Assembly: GCF_011602365.1 (NCBI RefSeq)
Contig: NZ_JAAONZ010000001.1
Location: 124,001 to 188,000, forward strand
DNA: 64,000 bases
Origin: Pseudomaricurvus hydrocarbonicus
Lineage (GTDB): Bacteria; Pseudomonadota; Gammaproteobacteria; Pseudomonadales; Cellvibrionaceae
Direction of reading: 5' to 3'
Shown one piece after another: positions 9,234-18,773 of this stretch. The notes below the pieces were generated by a model that made no database searches, was not told where the DNA came from, and saw only the letters and a list, made by a program, of their open reading frames with translations. Each line of letters opens with the position of its first letter. Position 1 is the first letter of the stretch. A program made the position numbers and the translations under genes.

Positions 9234-10436
9234 ATGTCTGAAGCCTATATTTACGACGGCGGTCGCACTGCCTTTGGCCGTCACGGTGGCGCACTTTCCT
9301 CCGTACGTCCCGACAACCTGCTTGCCCATGTGATTCGCAGCCTGGTTGAACGCAATAATTTTGAACTCGGCCAGTACGAAGATGTGATCGCCGGCAACAC
9401 CAATCAAGCCGGTGAAGACAGCCGCAATGTGGCCCGCTTTGCCGGTTTGCTGTCCGGCCTGCCCATTGCCACCGGCGGACTGACCGTCAACCGCCTGTGC
9501 GGATCCGGGCTGGCGGCGGCACTGGATGCCGCTCGCTGCGTAAAAACAGGTGAAGGTGAGCTGTTCGTTGCCGGTGGGGTGGAATCCATGAGCCGGGCAC
9601 CGCTGGTGCTGTCCAAAGCCACCAGCGCTTTTGACCGCACTCAGGAAATTGCTGATACCACCATGGGGGCCCGCTTTACCAACCCTGAAATCGTACGCCT
9701 GTTTGGCGGCCACAGCATGCCAGAAACCGCGGACAACATTGCCGCCGATATTAACATCAGCCGTGAACAAAGCGACATTTTTGCAGCCGCATCCCAATCG
9801 AAATACGCAGCCGCACGAGCGGAGGGTTTCTTTATCGATGAAATTCTGCCCATCGAAGTTTCCCAAGGTCGCAAAAAGCCCTCAATCACCATTGATAGCG
9901 ATGAACACCCCCGCCCACAAAGCAACCTCGACGCGCTGAGCCAATTGCGCCCCCTGAACGAAGGTGGCGTGGTGACCGCGGGCAACGCGTCGGGCATTAA
10001 TGACGGCGCGTCTGCGGTGATCATTGGCAGCGAAAGCGCCGGGCTGGCAGCGGGGCTTGCACCCCGAGGCCGTATCCTGGCCGGAGCCATTGCCGGTGTC
10101 GAACCCCGGGTGATGGGCCTGGGCCCGGTTCCCGCTACACGCAAAGCTCTACAGCGTGCAGGGCTTAGCCTGGATGACATGGATGTGATGGAATTTAATG
10201 AAGCCTTCGCCACTCAAGCGTTAGGCTGTATGAAACAACTCGGTATTGCTTTCGATGACCCTCGTGTTAATCCCAATGGCGGCGCCATCGCTATCGGTCA
10301 TCCACTGGGGGCTTCCGGAGCCCGAATTCTCTACACCGCACTTCGACAACTGGAACGCAGCAACGGTCGCTACGCTTTGGCGACCATGTGCATTGGCATC
10401 GGTCAGGGTATTGCGATTGTGATTGAGCGATTGTAA
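9234..10436 (+). CDS. Acetyl-CoA acyltransferase (thiolase)
   Basis: A 400-residue degradative thiolase. The nucleophile is Cys89 in NRLCGSGLAAA. The C-terminal active-site motifs are NPNGGAIAIGHPLGASG with His356 and CIGIGQG with Cys386. It cleaves 3-ketoacyl-CoA with CoA to acetyl-CoA (or propionyl-CoA) and a shortened acyl-CoA, the last step of the spiral. It lies 69 bases after the ligase, and the next gene follows within 85 bases, so one transcript is likely. RBS AGAGAAA is weak. Confidence 0.95.
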   Translation: MSEAYIYDGGRTAFGRHGGALSSVRPDNLLAHVIRSLVERNNFELGQYEDVIAGNTNQAGEDSRNVARFAGLLSGLPIATGGLTVNRLCGSGLAAALDAARCVKTGEGELFVAGGVESMSRAPLVLSKATSAFDRTQEIADTTMGARFTNPEIVRLFGGHSMPETADNIAADINISREQSDIFAAASQSKYAAARAEGFFIDEILPIEVSQGRKKPSITIDSDEHPRPQSNLDALSQLRPLNEGGVVTAGNASGINDGASAVIIGSESAGLAAGLAPRGRILAGAIAGVEPRVMGLGPVPATRKALQRAGLSLDDMDVMEFNEAFATQALGCMKQLGIAFDDPRVNPNGGAIAIGHPLGASGARILYTALRQLERSNGRYALATMCIGIGQGIAIVIERL

Positions 10437-10520
10437 GTCTGGCCAGATTGACGTTTGAACGATTTAAAACCCCTGAGCCCACAGCTTGGCTCACCACACC
10501 CTACACGCAGGAGAGACTCT

Positions 10521-12623
10521 ATGTCGGTCGTTACTTATACCCTTGAAAATGAAATTGGCATCATCCGGCTGAACAACCCGCCGGTCAACGCCTTATCGCT
10601 AGCCTTGCGCAGCGGCCTTGAAGAGGCCATCAACAATGCGCAAGACGACGCCAGCAAAGCACTGGTCATTCTGTGCGAAGGACGCACGTTTATCGCTGGC
10701 GCCGACATCACCGAATTCGGCAAGCCCCCCATGGAACCGTCGCTTCCCGCGGTCATTGCCACCCTTGAACAATCCAACAAACCCATTGTGGCCGCCATTC
10801 ATGGCACGGCACTGGGTGGTGGCTTCGAAGTGGCTCTGGGCTGTCACTACCGAGTGGCACTCAGCTCGGCCAAAGTCGGCCTGCCGGAAGTCAAGCTGGG
10901 GCTGCTGCCCGGTGCTGGCGGTACACAGCGCACACCACGTCTGGCGGGAGTTGAGGCGGCGCTGGAATTGATGACCTCCGGAAACCCCATTTCAAGCCAA
11001 AAGGCACACGCCCTGAACCTGATCGATGAAGTGGTAGACACTGACCTTGAAGCGGCAGCCATTGCTTTTGCCCAACGGCTGATCACTGACCAGGCACCGT
11101 TGAAACGCATCCGCGACATTAACATTGACCCCGCCTCGGCGCCCAAAGAGCTTTTCGACGGCTACCGCAAAACGTTGGCTCGACGCGCCCGCGGCCAAAT
11201 TGCCCCGCAAAATATCATTGCCTGCGTCGAAGCGGCGGTCAATCTGCCGATGGATGAGGGATTGGCAAAAGAGCGTCAATTGTTTGCAGAATGTCTGACC
11301 TCACCTCAGTCCGCCGCCATGCGCCACATGTTCTTTGCTGAACGTGAAGCGGCTAAAGTCAAGGGACTGCCGAAAGAGACACCACTGCGCCCCGTCAACT
11401 CCGTTGGCATCATCGGTGGTGGCACCATGGGTGGCGGTATCGCCATGAACTTCGCCAACGCCGGCATTCCCGTGACGCTGTTGGAGATTAATGACGAAGC
11501 GCTGCAACGGGGCCTGGGCATTATCGAAAAGAACTACGCCATCAGCGCCAAAAAAGGCAAGCTGAGTGACGCGCAAATGCAGCAATGCCTGTCACTGGTG
11601 CAAGGCAGCACCGATTATCAGGATCTGGCCGAAGTGGACCTGGTGATCGAAGCGGTGTTTGAAAATCTGGACATCAAAAAAGACGTCTTCACCAAGCTGG
11701 ATGCCGTGTGCAAACCCGGTGCCATCCTGGCGACCAACACCTCCTATCAGGACGTCGATCAGATCGCTGCGGCCACCCAGCGTCCGCAAGACGTCATCGG
11801 TCTGCACTTTTTCAGCCCCGCCAACGTCATGAAACTGTTGGAAATTGTACGCGGGGAAAAAACCGCCGATGATGTCATCGCCACGGCCATGCAAATGGCC
11901 AAAACCATTAAAAAAGTGCCGGTACTGGCCCGCGTCTGCTATGGCTTTATCGGTAACCGCATGTTGCAACCGTATTTTCGCGAATCGCAACTGTTGTTGA
12001 TTGAAGGCAGCACGCCGGAAAAAATCGACAGCGTCATGGAAAATTTTGGCATGGCCATGGGCCCCATTGCCGTCAGCGATCTGGCGGGTATCGACATCGG
12101 CTACAAAGCCCGTCAGGGGTTAAGCGCTGAGCAAAAAGGCCCCGCCAAAACCCACTGCGTGTCCGATGCTCTGGTGGAAATGGGTCGCCTGGGGCAAAAA
12201 TCCGGCGCCGGCTTTTACACCTACGACCCGGAGACCCGAGCTCGTCAAAGTGACCCGCTGGTGATGGAGCTGGTCGAAGCGCAAGCCAAGGCACAGGGGA
12301 TCGAACGCCGTGAGATCAGTGACGAAGAACACCTCAATCGCATGACCTTTGGCCTAATCAACGAAGGCGCCAAAATCCTGGAAGAAGGCATCGCTCAGCG
12401 CCCCGGGGATATCGACGTGGTCTACATCTATGGCTATGGCTACCCGGTGTCACGCGGCGGTCCCATGCATTACGCCGACAGCGTGGGCCTAAAAAAGATC
12501 TATGACACCATTTGCCAGTATCGTGAGCAGTACGGCGAAGTCTTCTGGCAGCCCTCGGCGCTGTTGAAACAACTGGCGGAAGAGAACAAAACCTTTGCTC
12601 AATGGGCTCAGGAAAACGCCTGA
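10521..12623 (+). CDS. Enoyl-CoA hydratase / 3-hydroxyacyl-CoA dehydrogenase (FadJ/FadB-like)
   Basis: A 700-residue bifunctional enzyme of beta-oxidation. The N-terminal crotonase domain has [13 protein letters not shown] and [17 protein letters not shown], carrying both catalytic Glu residues. The NAD domain begins with [20 protein letters not shown] near residue 296. The dehydrogenase core has [17 protein letters not shown] with the catalytic His, and two C-terminal dimer domains follow. ATG 10521 is preceded by AGGAGAG; the upstream in-frame TTG at 10455 has no such site. It supplies the second and third steps of the spiral between the dehydrogenases and the thiolase. Confidence 0.95.
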   Translation: MSVVTYTLENEIGIIRLNNPPVNALSLALRSGLEEAINNAQDDASKALVILCEGRTFIAGADITEFGKPPMEPSLPAVIATLEQSNKPIVAAIHGTALGGGFEVALGCHYRVALSSAKVGLPEVKLGLLPGAGGTQRTPRLAGVEAALELMTSGNPISSQKAHALNLIDEVVDTDLEAAAIAFAQRLITDQAPLKRIRDINIDPASAPKELFDGYRKTLARRARGQIAPQNIIACVEAAVNLPMDEGLAKERQLFAECLTSPQSAAMRHMFFAEREAAKVKGLPKETPLRPVNSVGIIGGGTMGGGIAMNFANAGIPVTLLEINDEALQRGLGIIEKNYAISAKKGKLSDAQMQQCLSLVQGSTDYQDLAEVDLVIEAVFENLDIKKDVFTKLDAVCKPGAILATNTSYQDVDQIAAATQRPQDVIGLHFFSPANVMKLLEIVRGEKTADDVIATAMQMAKTIKKVPVLARVCYGFIGNRMLQPYFRESQLLLIEGSTPEKIDSVMENFGMAMGPIAVSDLAGIDIGYKARQGLSAEQKGPAKTHCVSDALVEMGRLGQKSGAGFYTYDPETRARQSDPLVMELVEAQAKAQGIERREISDEEHLNRMTFGLINEGAKILEEGIAQRPGDIDVVYIYGYGYPVSRGGPMHYADSVGLKKIYDTICQYREQYGEVFWQPSALLKQLAEENKTFAQWAQENA

Positions 12624-12635
12624 CCAATTGCCAAT

Positions 12636-12699
12636 CGGTCACCTGCGCATCGCCAGGCGACCGATCCGGTCAACCAGCGCGGCAACCATGCCGCGCTGG
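12636..12699 (+). terminator. Two consecutive hairpins after the beta-oxidation operon
   Basis: First hairpin 12636-12663: CGGTC and CCTG arms with their complements and one internal mismatch. Second hairpin 12674-12699: perfect 11-bp stem CCAGCGCGGCA / TGCCGCGCTGG with a 4-base loop. No T run follows, so this may terminate weakly, need Rho, or protect the 3' end of the message. Confidence 0.45.
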
Positions 12700-12802
12700 C
12701 TCCAAAACCTCAAAAAAACTGCTGATTCGCATTTATTCAGTCAGGATTCAGTCTTGTGAGGGGATACTGGCTCCACCTTATTGAAAAACCTCGGTGGGCA
12801 CT

Positions 12803-13348
12803 ATGAAACAGCTTCCTCAACCCTCAATCACCACAGGCGTGTATAGCGCCCTGATGGTTATCGGCCTGACATTGTTGACCCTCACAACCAGCCTGGAGGC
12901 CAGCGCGGATGATCGTCGCTACGACGGCTATGATTCACACCGCCATAATCAGCAGCAATTCGGTCACAACAAACATCAAAAGCAAAACAAACATTACTCT
13001 GGGAATAAGCACCAAGGCCATAAAGCCGAACAGTACTATTCGAATAAGCACCAGGGCCATAAAGCCAGACCTTACTATTCAAACCCGAAGCACGGTTCTT
13101 ATAAAGGTTTCTATAACGGCAACGGACACCACACGCACGCCCTCAACAAACATGGCTTGCACACTAAAAAATATGACCACCGCCGCTACCATCATGACAC
13201 GTACCGGGACCGCCACTCCTCTCATGACAGTTTTAGCCTGAACATCTGGGGCTTCGCCCCTCTGGTACCGCACTACCGCAGTTACCCCTCTTTCAGTGCG
13301 AGTTACCATTACCACAACAACAACCAACGCTGCTACAGTAGGCATTAA
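12803..13348 (+). CDS. Secreted His/Tyr/Asn-rich repeat protein
   Basis: I do not recognise a family. A signal peptide is clear: a hydrophobic core around residues 12-28, then cleavage after ASA near residue 35. The mature part is low-complexity, very rich in His, Tyr, Asn and Lys, and includes a 13-residue tandem repeat NKHQGHKAxxYYS (39 bp, two copies at about 13006-13083). The C-terminus has SLNIWGFAPLVPHYRSYPSFSAS, like tails of some small periplasmic proteins. His content hints at metal binding, which is inference. ATG 12803 is preferred over the in-frame GTG at 12794, which lacks a better ribosome site. Confidence 0.7.
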   Translation: MKQLPQPSITTGVYSALMVIGLTLLTLTTSLEASADDRRYDGYDSHRHNQQQFGHNKHQKQNKHYSGNKHQGHKAEQYYSNKHQGHKARPYYSNPKHGSYKGFYNGNGHHTHALNKHGLHTKKYDHRRYHHDTYRDRHSSHDSFSLNIWGFAPLVPHYRSYPSFSASYHYHNNNQRCYSRH

Positions 13349-13543
13349 CGTTGAGGAGCCGCTCTGCGGACACCTGGAACAATCGCTGCGCTGACACCAC
13401 CGCTGCAGCCCGGTGACACGGTCAGCTTGCCCTAAGGTAAGCCACAGATATTCCAGAGCATCTATTCACCCGTGGTGCCAAAACACCGCCAGCAACACCA
13501 CCCCCTGAGCGCTGACTTCAGGCTCAATACGAGGTTATATTAC

Positions 13544-14344
13544 ATGGAAAGCTATCAAGCACTGCTTGCGACCCTGGCCCTGAGTATGGGGGCATCCTGG
13601 GCCAGTGGTATCAATTTGTACGCTGTCTTACTGGTGCTTGGCATAGGCGGCTCTACCGGCAATATCGACTTGCCGCCAGACCTGCAAGTCCTTGCTGATC
13701 CGATGGTCATTGGGGCCGCCGGTTTGATGTATTTCGTAGAGTTTTTCGTCGATAAAACCCCGGGGGTGGACACCGCCTGGGACACCTTGCACACATTTAT
13801 CCGCATACCGGCAGGCGCCATGTTAGCTGCCGGGGCCGTGGGGGACGTCACCCCGGCTCTGGAGATTGCCGCCGGCATCATGGGGGGTGCCCTGTCCGCA
13901 ACCAGCCATGTGACCAAAACCGGAACCCGCGCCCTGATCAATACATCACCAGAACCTTTCAGTAATTGGGGCGCCTCTATATCAGAAGACATCGTGGTCT
14001 TTACAGGGCTTTGGACGGCGCTCAACTACCCTCTGGTTTTTTTGTGCCTGCTGTTTGCGTTCGTTGTGCTCGCGATTTGGGTATTGCCCAAAATATGGCG
14101 GGTGCTGAAAGCCATCGTCTTAAAAATAGGCGGCTGGTTAGGCATGCGGGATGCACCACCCCCCGCTTACAGCCACACCAGCGGGATGTCCCCGATTGAC
14201 TTTTCTTTGGCTATCGACAATCACCCGGTGTATAGCGAAGAGCAATTGCGGCAGATTGAAGCCTTGCAATGCCTGAAAGAGGCGGGAAAAATCAGCGAAG
14301 AAGAATTTTTGAACACAAAAAAGAAAATATTGGGTGAAGAGTAA
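13544..14344 (+). CDS. DUF4126 membrane protein with SHOCT-like tail
   Basis: A 266-residue protein beginning MESYQALLATLALSMGAS and containing the DUF4126 pattern: SWASGINLYAVLLVLG, then YFVEFFVDKTPGVDTAWDTLHTFIRIPAGAML, then an Ala/Gly-rich hydrophobic region. About five membrane helices are visible. The final ~35 residues (YSEEQLRQIEALQCLKEAGKISEEEF...KKKIL) match the SHOCT oligomerisation motif. ATG 13544 has GAGG nine bases upstream; the in-frame GTG at 13472 is less likely. Function is unknown for the family. Confidence 0.85.
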   Translation: MESYQALLATLALSMGASWASGINLYAVLLVLGIGGSTGNIDLPPDLQVLADPMVIGAAGLMYFVEFFVDKTPGVDTAWDTLHTFIRIPAGAMLAAGAVGDVTPALEIAAGIMGGALSATSHVTKTGTRALINTSPEPFSNWGASISEDIVVFTGLWTALNYPLVFLCLLFAFVVLAIWVLPKIWRVLKAIVLKIGGWLGMRDAPPPAYSHTSGMSPIDFSLAIDNHPVYSEEQLRQIEALQCLKEAGKISEEEFLNTKKKILGEE

Positions 14345-14493
14345 AGACAAGGCCTGATTAAGAAACACGCGCGCCCTAACGCTCCGGAACAGTGCCTGCC
14401 TTTTTTAAGGGAGTCCAGACAATCAACCGGCAATCAATCAACCGTCGGTGAGGCCTCGAGCGTTCGAGCAAGTGTTAAGCTGGTCGCAGCGAC

Positions 14494-15255
14494 TCAAGGC
14501 TTGCCCAACCACTGGCGGATATACTCCGCACACGTCTCCCACCCCTGCTCGGCGACCACCCAATGAGTCTGCCCGGGAAAACAATGGTAATCCGCCTGCG
14601 GGTATTTATTGGCGACGTTTTTAGCGGCATTGGCCGGGATCAATCTATCCAGTTCCGCCCCCAACACCAGTGTGGGGCACTGCACTTTTGACGCACGCAC
14701 TGCGGTTGCCTTGCGCCGATCGAGAAATGGCAGAGCGATCTCCAGCAACACTCGTCCTGATTCATAACCTAAACGATCATAGTAGACTCGACGCTGATCC
14801 TCCGGAATCAGTTGAAATGAGGAATAAACCACACTTTCAAAGCTGGGCCGGTGAGGCTTTTTCCAGAAGCCAGGCTGAAGGCACAGCGGTATAAAACTTT
14901 TTAGACCCGAGGCACTGATGGCCAACACATCATTCGGTGGTGCCGGGCAGGCCAGTACCAAACGCTCAACCAACCCTTTTTCAGCCAGTTTTTGCGCAAT
15001 AAGCCCTCCCATTGAATGTCCGATGACAACCGGTTTTTCAGGCAGCGTGCGAATTAAAGTTTCGAGGTCTTCCACGTAATCCAAAAGACTCAAATGGCCC
15101 AATTCTTCATGGCCTGGATCCGCTTGCTGGTCTCCGTGGTAGCGCAGGTCGGGCGCAAGGCAGTCAAACCCCTGAGCTTCCATGTAGGTTTTCATGGGCT
15201 GCCAATACCAACCCCCACCCCACATGCCATGAATGAACACAATAGTTTTCTTCAT
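14494..15255 (-). CDS. Alpha/beta hydrolase
   Basis: A 253-residue single-domain hydrolase starting MKKTIVFIHGMWGGGWYWQPM. It has oxyanion-hole HG, the nucleophile elbow GHSMGG near residue 90, an acid in ELDRLIPA and the catalytic His in GQTHWVV. ATG 15255 has AAGGGAG upstream; the longer in-frame version up to 15351 has no ribosome site and unlike composition. Substrate unknown; such enzymes act on esters, lactones or thioesters. Confidence 0.88.
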   Translation of the reverse strand: MKKTIVFIHGMWGGGWYWQPMKTYMEAQGFDCLAPDLRYHGDQQADPGHEELGHLSLLDYVEDLETLIRTLPEKPVVIGHSMGGLIAQKLAEKGLVERLVLACPAPPNDVLAISASGLKSFIPLCLQPGFWKKPHRPSFESVVYSSFQLIPEDQRRVYYDRLGYESGRVLLEIALPFLDRRKATAVRASKVQCPTLVLGAELDRLIPANAAKNVANKYPQADYHCFPGQTHWVVAEQGWETCAEYIRQWLGKP

Positions 15256-15902
15256 TTGCACTCCCTTATTGTTCTCCCTGAAAGGTTTGCTCGACTCCAG
15301 TACCATAGCCTCAAGCGCTACCATGCTCTCACGCTGGGCAAATCGTCTCAACGAAGACCATTATCCCACGCGGTGCGGCTTGAGGCCCGTACAGAATAAA
15401 TTCATGCCGCCACCAACGCAATTGATTGCACTTCAGACGCGCTCCTGTCACCTCTTCCACACTTGCCAATAAAATTAAAGACTATGATATAGATTATTTC
15501 GAGATAATACTTTACGGTATTTATTAGCATTAGCCATGAGAAATCCAGTCAATCCCTTGTTAAAGAGGCCACCTGCACAGGCAAAACCGGCAGTATTCAG
15601 GGGCTTTCGGCAACATTGCAGGGGGATCCAGTTTTTGCCCTCCCCGGTACTGGATTTAGGAAACGAATTAAAAAATGACAAACTGTAGAGCATCGCACAA
15701 TAGATTCAGGGGGCTTGGCTATACTTTTTTGTGAGACCGGTCGAGACTACTTTGATTCCCCCTGGTGCAGCAATCAGGAACCCTTTGCTGACCAGTAGCT
15801 TGGGAATCAGCTCAACAATTACCGGGGATCGACAAACATGCGTACGATGGCATGCTGCGCATAACATCGTTTGACTCTGACGCGACTAAAGATGTGAATA
15901 AC
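15256..15902. other. Gene-poor stretch
   Basis: About 650 bases without a gene I can support. A 72-codon open frame on the minus strand (15475-15693) has no recognisable ribosome site or family. The right end presumably holds the promoter of the TPR gene; a TATACT at 15720 is a possible -10 element. Confidence 0.4.
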
Positions 15903-17291
15903 ATGAAATTGTCTTTCTTTTGGCTGGCCGTTTTAATAACAACACAAGGTTATGCATTCGCTCAAACACCGGAAAATGAAGTCCTTACTCCAGAGGGTCA
16001 AAACGAATTCCCTGACACCAATAATGCATCGCGGGCAGCCCCAGCAGGGCCGCTAGGCGAAGGCCTTTTGGTCGGGACACAATTGAGTCAGTCTCCAACC
16101 CACCTGGCTCAAAATGATTTGAGCCCCAGAAGCTTAACCCGCGCTGCACCTACCGAGACTTTTGAAGGTGGCTTTGAAGAGAGGAGCTATCTGGATGCCA
16201 TCGCGGAACTGGAACAGCACTACGGCCCCTACCACAGTGACCTGTCGCAATACCTGATGGGGCTTGGTATCAGCTATAAAAATCAGGGCAAGCATGAAGA
16301 GGCCACAGAAATATTCAAGCGCGCCATGCACGTCAGCAGAATCAGCGAAGGGCTTTACAGCTTGGGGCAGGTGCCCATTCTGGAACACCTGATCGAAAGC
16401 AATGTCTCCAGTGGTGACTGGGAAGGCGCCAGTGAAAGCCATCAATACCTGTACTGGTTATACCGCCGTAATTACGGTGAAGAAGACCCCCGGATGCTGC
16501 CGGCCATTACCAAGCTCAGCAACTGGCACTTAAACGCGTATGCACTGGATGTCGGCAGCGGCTTATTCCAGCATCTGATCAGTGCCCATAATCTTTACAC
16601 CATGGCCGTGAATATCATTGACCGGACTTATGGTCACAACGACATGCGATTAGTGGGCGCCCTAAAAGGGTTGACCGTATCCAATTACTATCTCGCCACC
16701 TATCAGGCCAACGCCGCCAAGCAAGCGGAATTTGAGAGCAGCTTCAGCAGCCAGCGCGCCAGCATTGACGAAAAAGCTCGCCTCGACCAATACATACTGA
16801 ACAGCTACAGCAGCGGCAAACGGGCCATTTCCCGCATACGTAATGTCTATGCCGCCAATCCGGAAGCCCCGGATGAGGCCGAGATTATTGCTGAAATCCA
16901 ATTGGCGGACTGGAACCTCCTGTTTAACCGCTGGCACACAGCGATCGACATGTACCAGGAAGCCTACAATGCGCTGTCCCAGCACCCCAACGCCAAAGAC
17001 AAGATCGATCAATACTTTGGCCACCCCGTGGCCTTACCCGATTTGCCGCTGCTGAAAGGGAATACTGACACGGCCAACGACGCCGATGAATACGTGTTGG
17101 CCAGGTTCAACGTCTCCAAACACGGTCAGGCCAGAAACATTGAAATTTTAGATGCCTTTCCTGAAAACAATGTAAAAAACCGTTCTCAAGTTCGCAAGAC
17201 ACTGAAAACAACCAAATTCAGACCCAGATTCGAAAATGGCGAGCCCGCTGCCACAGAAAATATCACTCATCGGTACGTTTTTGCGAACTAA
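15903..17291 (+). CDS. Secreted TPR protein with TonB-like C-terminal domain
   Basis: A 462-residue protein with a clear signal peptide (MKLSFFWLAVLITTQGYAFA, cleavage before QTP). TPR-like helices follow, for example LMGLGISYKNQGKHEEATEIFKRAM. The last ~75 residues (VLARFNVSKHGQARNIEILDAFPENN... then KTTKFRPRFENGEP) match the TonB C-terminal fold, in which a repeat-of-strands domain contacts outer-membrane partners. No N-terminal anchor remains after cleavage, so it should be periplasmic. It is first in a run of thirteen same-strand genes. The start at 15903 fits the signal peptide; an in-frame ATG at 15852 would add 17 polar residues. Confidence 0.8.
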   Translation: MKLSFFWLAVLITTQGYAFAQTPENEVLTPEGQNEFPDTNNASRAAPAGPLGEGLLVGTQLSQSPTHLAQNDLSPRSLTRAAPTETFEGGFEERSYLDAIAELEQHYGPYHSDLSQYLMGLGISYKNQGKHEEATEIFKRAMHVSRISEGLYSLGQVPILEHLIESNVSSGDWEGASESHQYLYWLYRRNYGEEDPRMLPAITKLSNWHLNAYALDVGSGLFQHLISAHNLYTMAVNIIDRTYGHNDMRLVGALKGLTVSNYYLATYQANAAKQAEFESSFSSQRASIDEKARLDQYILNSYSSGKRAISRIRNVYAANPEAPDEAEIIAEIQLADWNLLFNRWHTAIDMYQEAYNALSQHPNAKDKIDQYFGHPVALPDLPLLKGNTDTANDADEYVLARFNVSKHGQARNIEILDAFPENNVKNRSQVRKTLKTTKFRPRFENGEPAATENITHRYVFAN

Positions 17292-17611
17292 TCCCGTTAC
17301 CCGCACTCCAAGATTTGTACTCTGGGGGCAGTCTAAACCCAACGAAGGCGGGTGTTTGGCCTTCACAGGGGTCTGTAACCCTCAAACTTGAAGCTGCCCC
17401 AGTATAAAATGCGCCTGATCAGCACATCAAAAACCCGAAAAATGCTATAGACTTGGGGTAAGGCTATCTTGGTATAAACCACTTGATATCAACCGCTTGG
17501 TATCAACCGATTCAGTCGGGATCTGTATTTAGGGCTCGCGGCAGTGCTGAGACAATGGTGCCGGGGGCCATCTTCCGATTGAGAAGATGCGTTAAACAAC
17601 AGGGAATGAAC
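17292..17611. other. Intergenic region with 14-bp triple repeat
   Basis: About 320 bases without a gene. It contains GTATAAAATGC near 17402, a TATAGA near 17447, and a tandem repeat described separately. It probably carries the promoter for the lipoprotein genes that follow. Confidence 0.4.
17468..17509. repeat. Three tandem 14-bp repeats
   Basis: Three adjacent units CTTGGTATAAACCA, CTTGATATCAACCG and CTTGGTATCAACCG. Each contains a GGTATNAACC-like inverted core, so the array could be a set of protein-binding sites upstream of the Ser-rich lipoprotein gene. Confidence 0.7.
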
Positions 17612-18757
17612 ATGGGTAGAAAAGCTTCGCTATTAGCGTTGGCCATTACTGCGATTGTCTTAACAGGCTGCAAAGAGGAACAACAGAGTTCCTCTTCTCC
17701 ATCAATGCCATCACCCAGCTCGCCATCCAGCGCCTCGAGCAGCCCTCCTGCACCCAGCAGCCCCAGTTCGTCCCAGCAGCAGTCTCAACAACAGTCTCAA
17801 CAACAATCCCAATCGTCGCCCAGCAGTTCGTCATCCAGCTCTCAGGCCTCGGCGCAACAAAGTGCTCGGGAGCGAGATTCCGCTCAGCCCAGTGGTCCAG
17901 AGCCTCAAGCCCGGGGAGAAAGTGGCAGTCAGGAAAGCGCTGACCTGCCTGCGGATGACGCCAGTGCTGATGACAATGGGGAGCCAGATACTGCTCAACC
18001 CAGCGAATCTTCACCCAGCGATGACATTGATTTCTCCGAAGAGGAAGCCTCAAGCGCTTCGGCGTCGAGCTCTTCCGCATCCAGCTCTTCAGCGTCCAGT
18101 GCATCCTCTTCAAGTTCATCAGCTTCCAGCTCCGCCAGCAGCGCATCTTCAGGGTCCTCGGGCGGCAGTAACGCAGCAGCGGCCGGCGGCCGAGCTCAAT
18201 CGTCCCCCTCCAACTCCGGCCCTATGGGCGGCAGTTCAGGCGGCCCCATGACAACGGCCGAACGCGTTGCCGCTCTCGAAGGCCAGCTCGATGAATCCAT
18301 GGCCAGCTACGACGGCATGATTCTAAGAGAGCGTGAATACGTTCTCAGCCGTTCCAATCAAAAGGGCAGCGAAGATGAACTGGAAGCTGCCGACGGCGGT
18401 GGCCTGCCCTATGAAGAGGTCGGTGAAGGGGATGGAGAAGGCGATGGCCAGGGCGGTATGGGTGAAGGCGCTCCTCCCCCACCATCAGGCCCCGAGGGGA
18501 GTGCCAGTCAGATGCCTGGCCAGAGCGGCAGTGGTAACGATTCTACCTCATCAGGCAGCGGCAGTCGTCCAGAGGGCAATCAAACCCGGGAAGGTGATTA
18601 CCAACACGCCGGTGGCTATGCTCCGCCCGCAGACATTCCGGACGGCAGCGATGACGATGTAGTGGCGCGTCAAATTCGTGAGGCAGCCATGAAAGAAGCC
18701 GACCCGGCGTTGCGTGAAAAACTGTGGGAAGAATACCGCAAGTACAAAAATCAGTAA
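17612..18757 (+). CDS. Ser/Gln-rich low-complexity lipoprotein
   Basis: I know no family for it. The start MGRKASLLALAITAIVLTGC gives a lipobox LTGC with Cys20, so it is a lipoprotein. Residues ~25-230 are almost only Ser, Gln, Pro, Ala, Asp and Gly. A short helical part (TAERVAALEGQLDESMASYDG) follows, then a Gly-rich acidic linker and a charged C-terminal helix ending DPALREKLWEEYRKYK. It looks like a long flexible tether from the membrane. ATG 17612 has AGGGA six bases upstream; ATG 17606 is too close to that site. Second gene of the envelope cluster. Confidence 0.8.
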   Translation: MGRKASLLALAITAIVLTGCKEEQQSSSSPSMPSPSSPSSASSSPPAPSSPSSSQQQSQQQSQQQSQSSPSSSSSSSQASAQQSARERDSAQPSGPEPQARGESGSQESADLPADDASADDNGEPDTAQPSESSPSDDIDFSEEEASSASASSSSASSSSASSASSSSSSASSSASSASSGSSGGSNAAAAGGRAQSSPSNSGPMGGSSGGPMTTAERVAALEGQLDESMASYDGMILREREYVLSRSNQKGSEDELEAADGGGLPYEEVGEGDGEGDGQGGMGEGAPPPPSGPEGSASQMPGQSGSGNDSTSSGSGSRPEGNQTREGDYQHAGGYAPPADIPDGSDDDVVARQIREAAMKEADPALREKLWEEYRKYKNQ

Positions 18758-18773
18758 GCGCTAAAGCGGGTAA

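Noticed and set aside
15475-15693. 72-codon gene on the minus strand
   Set aside because: No ribosome site, no signal or family pattern, and composition unlike the neighbours.
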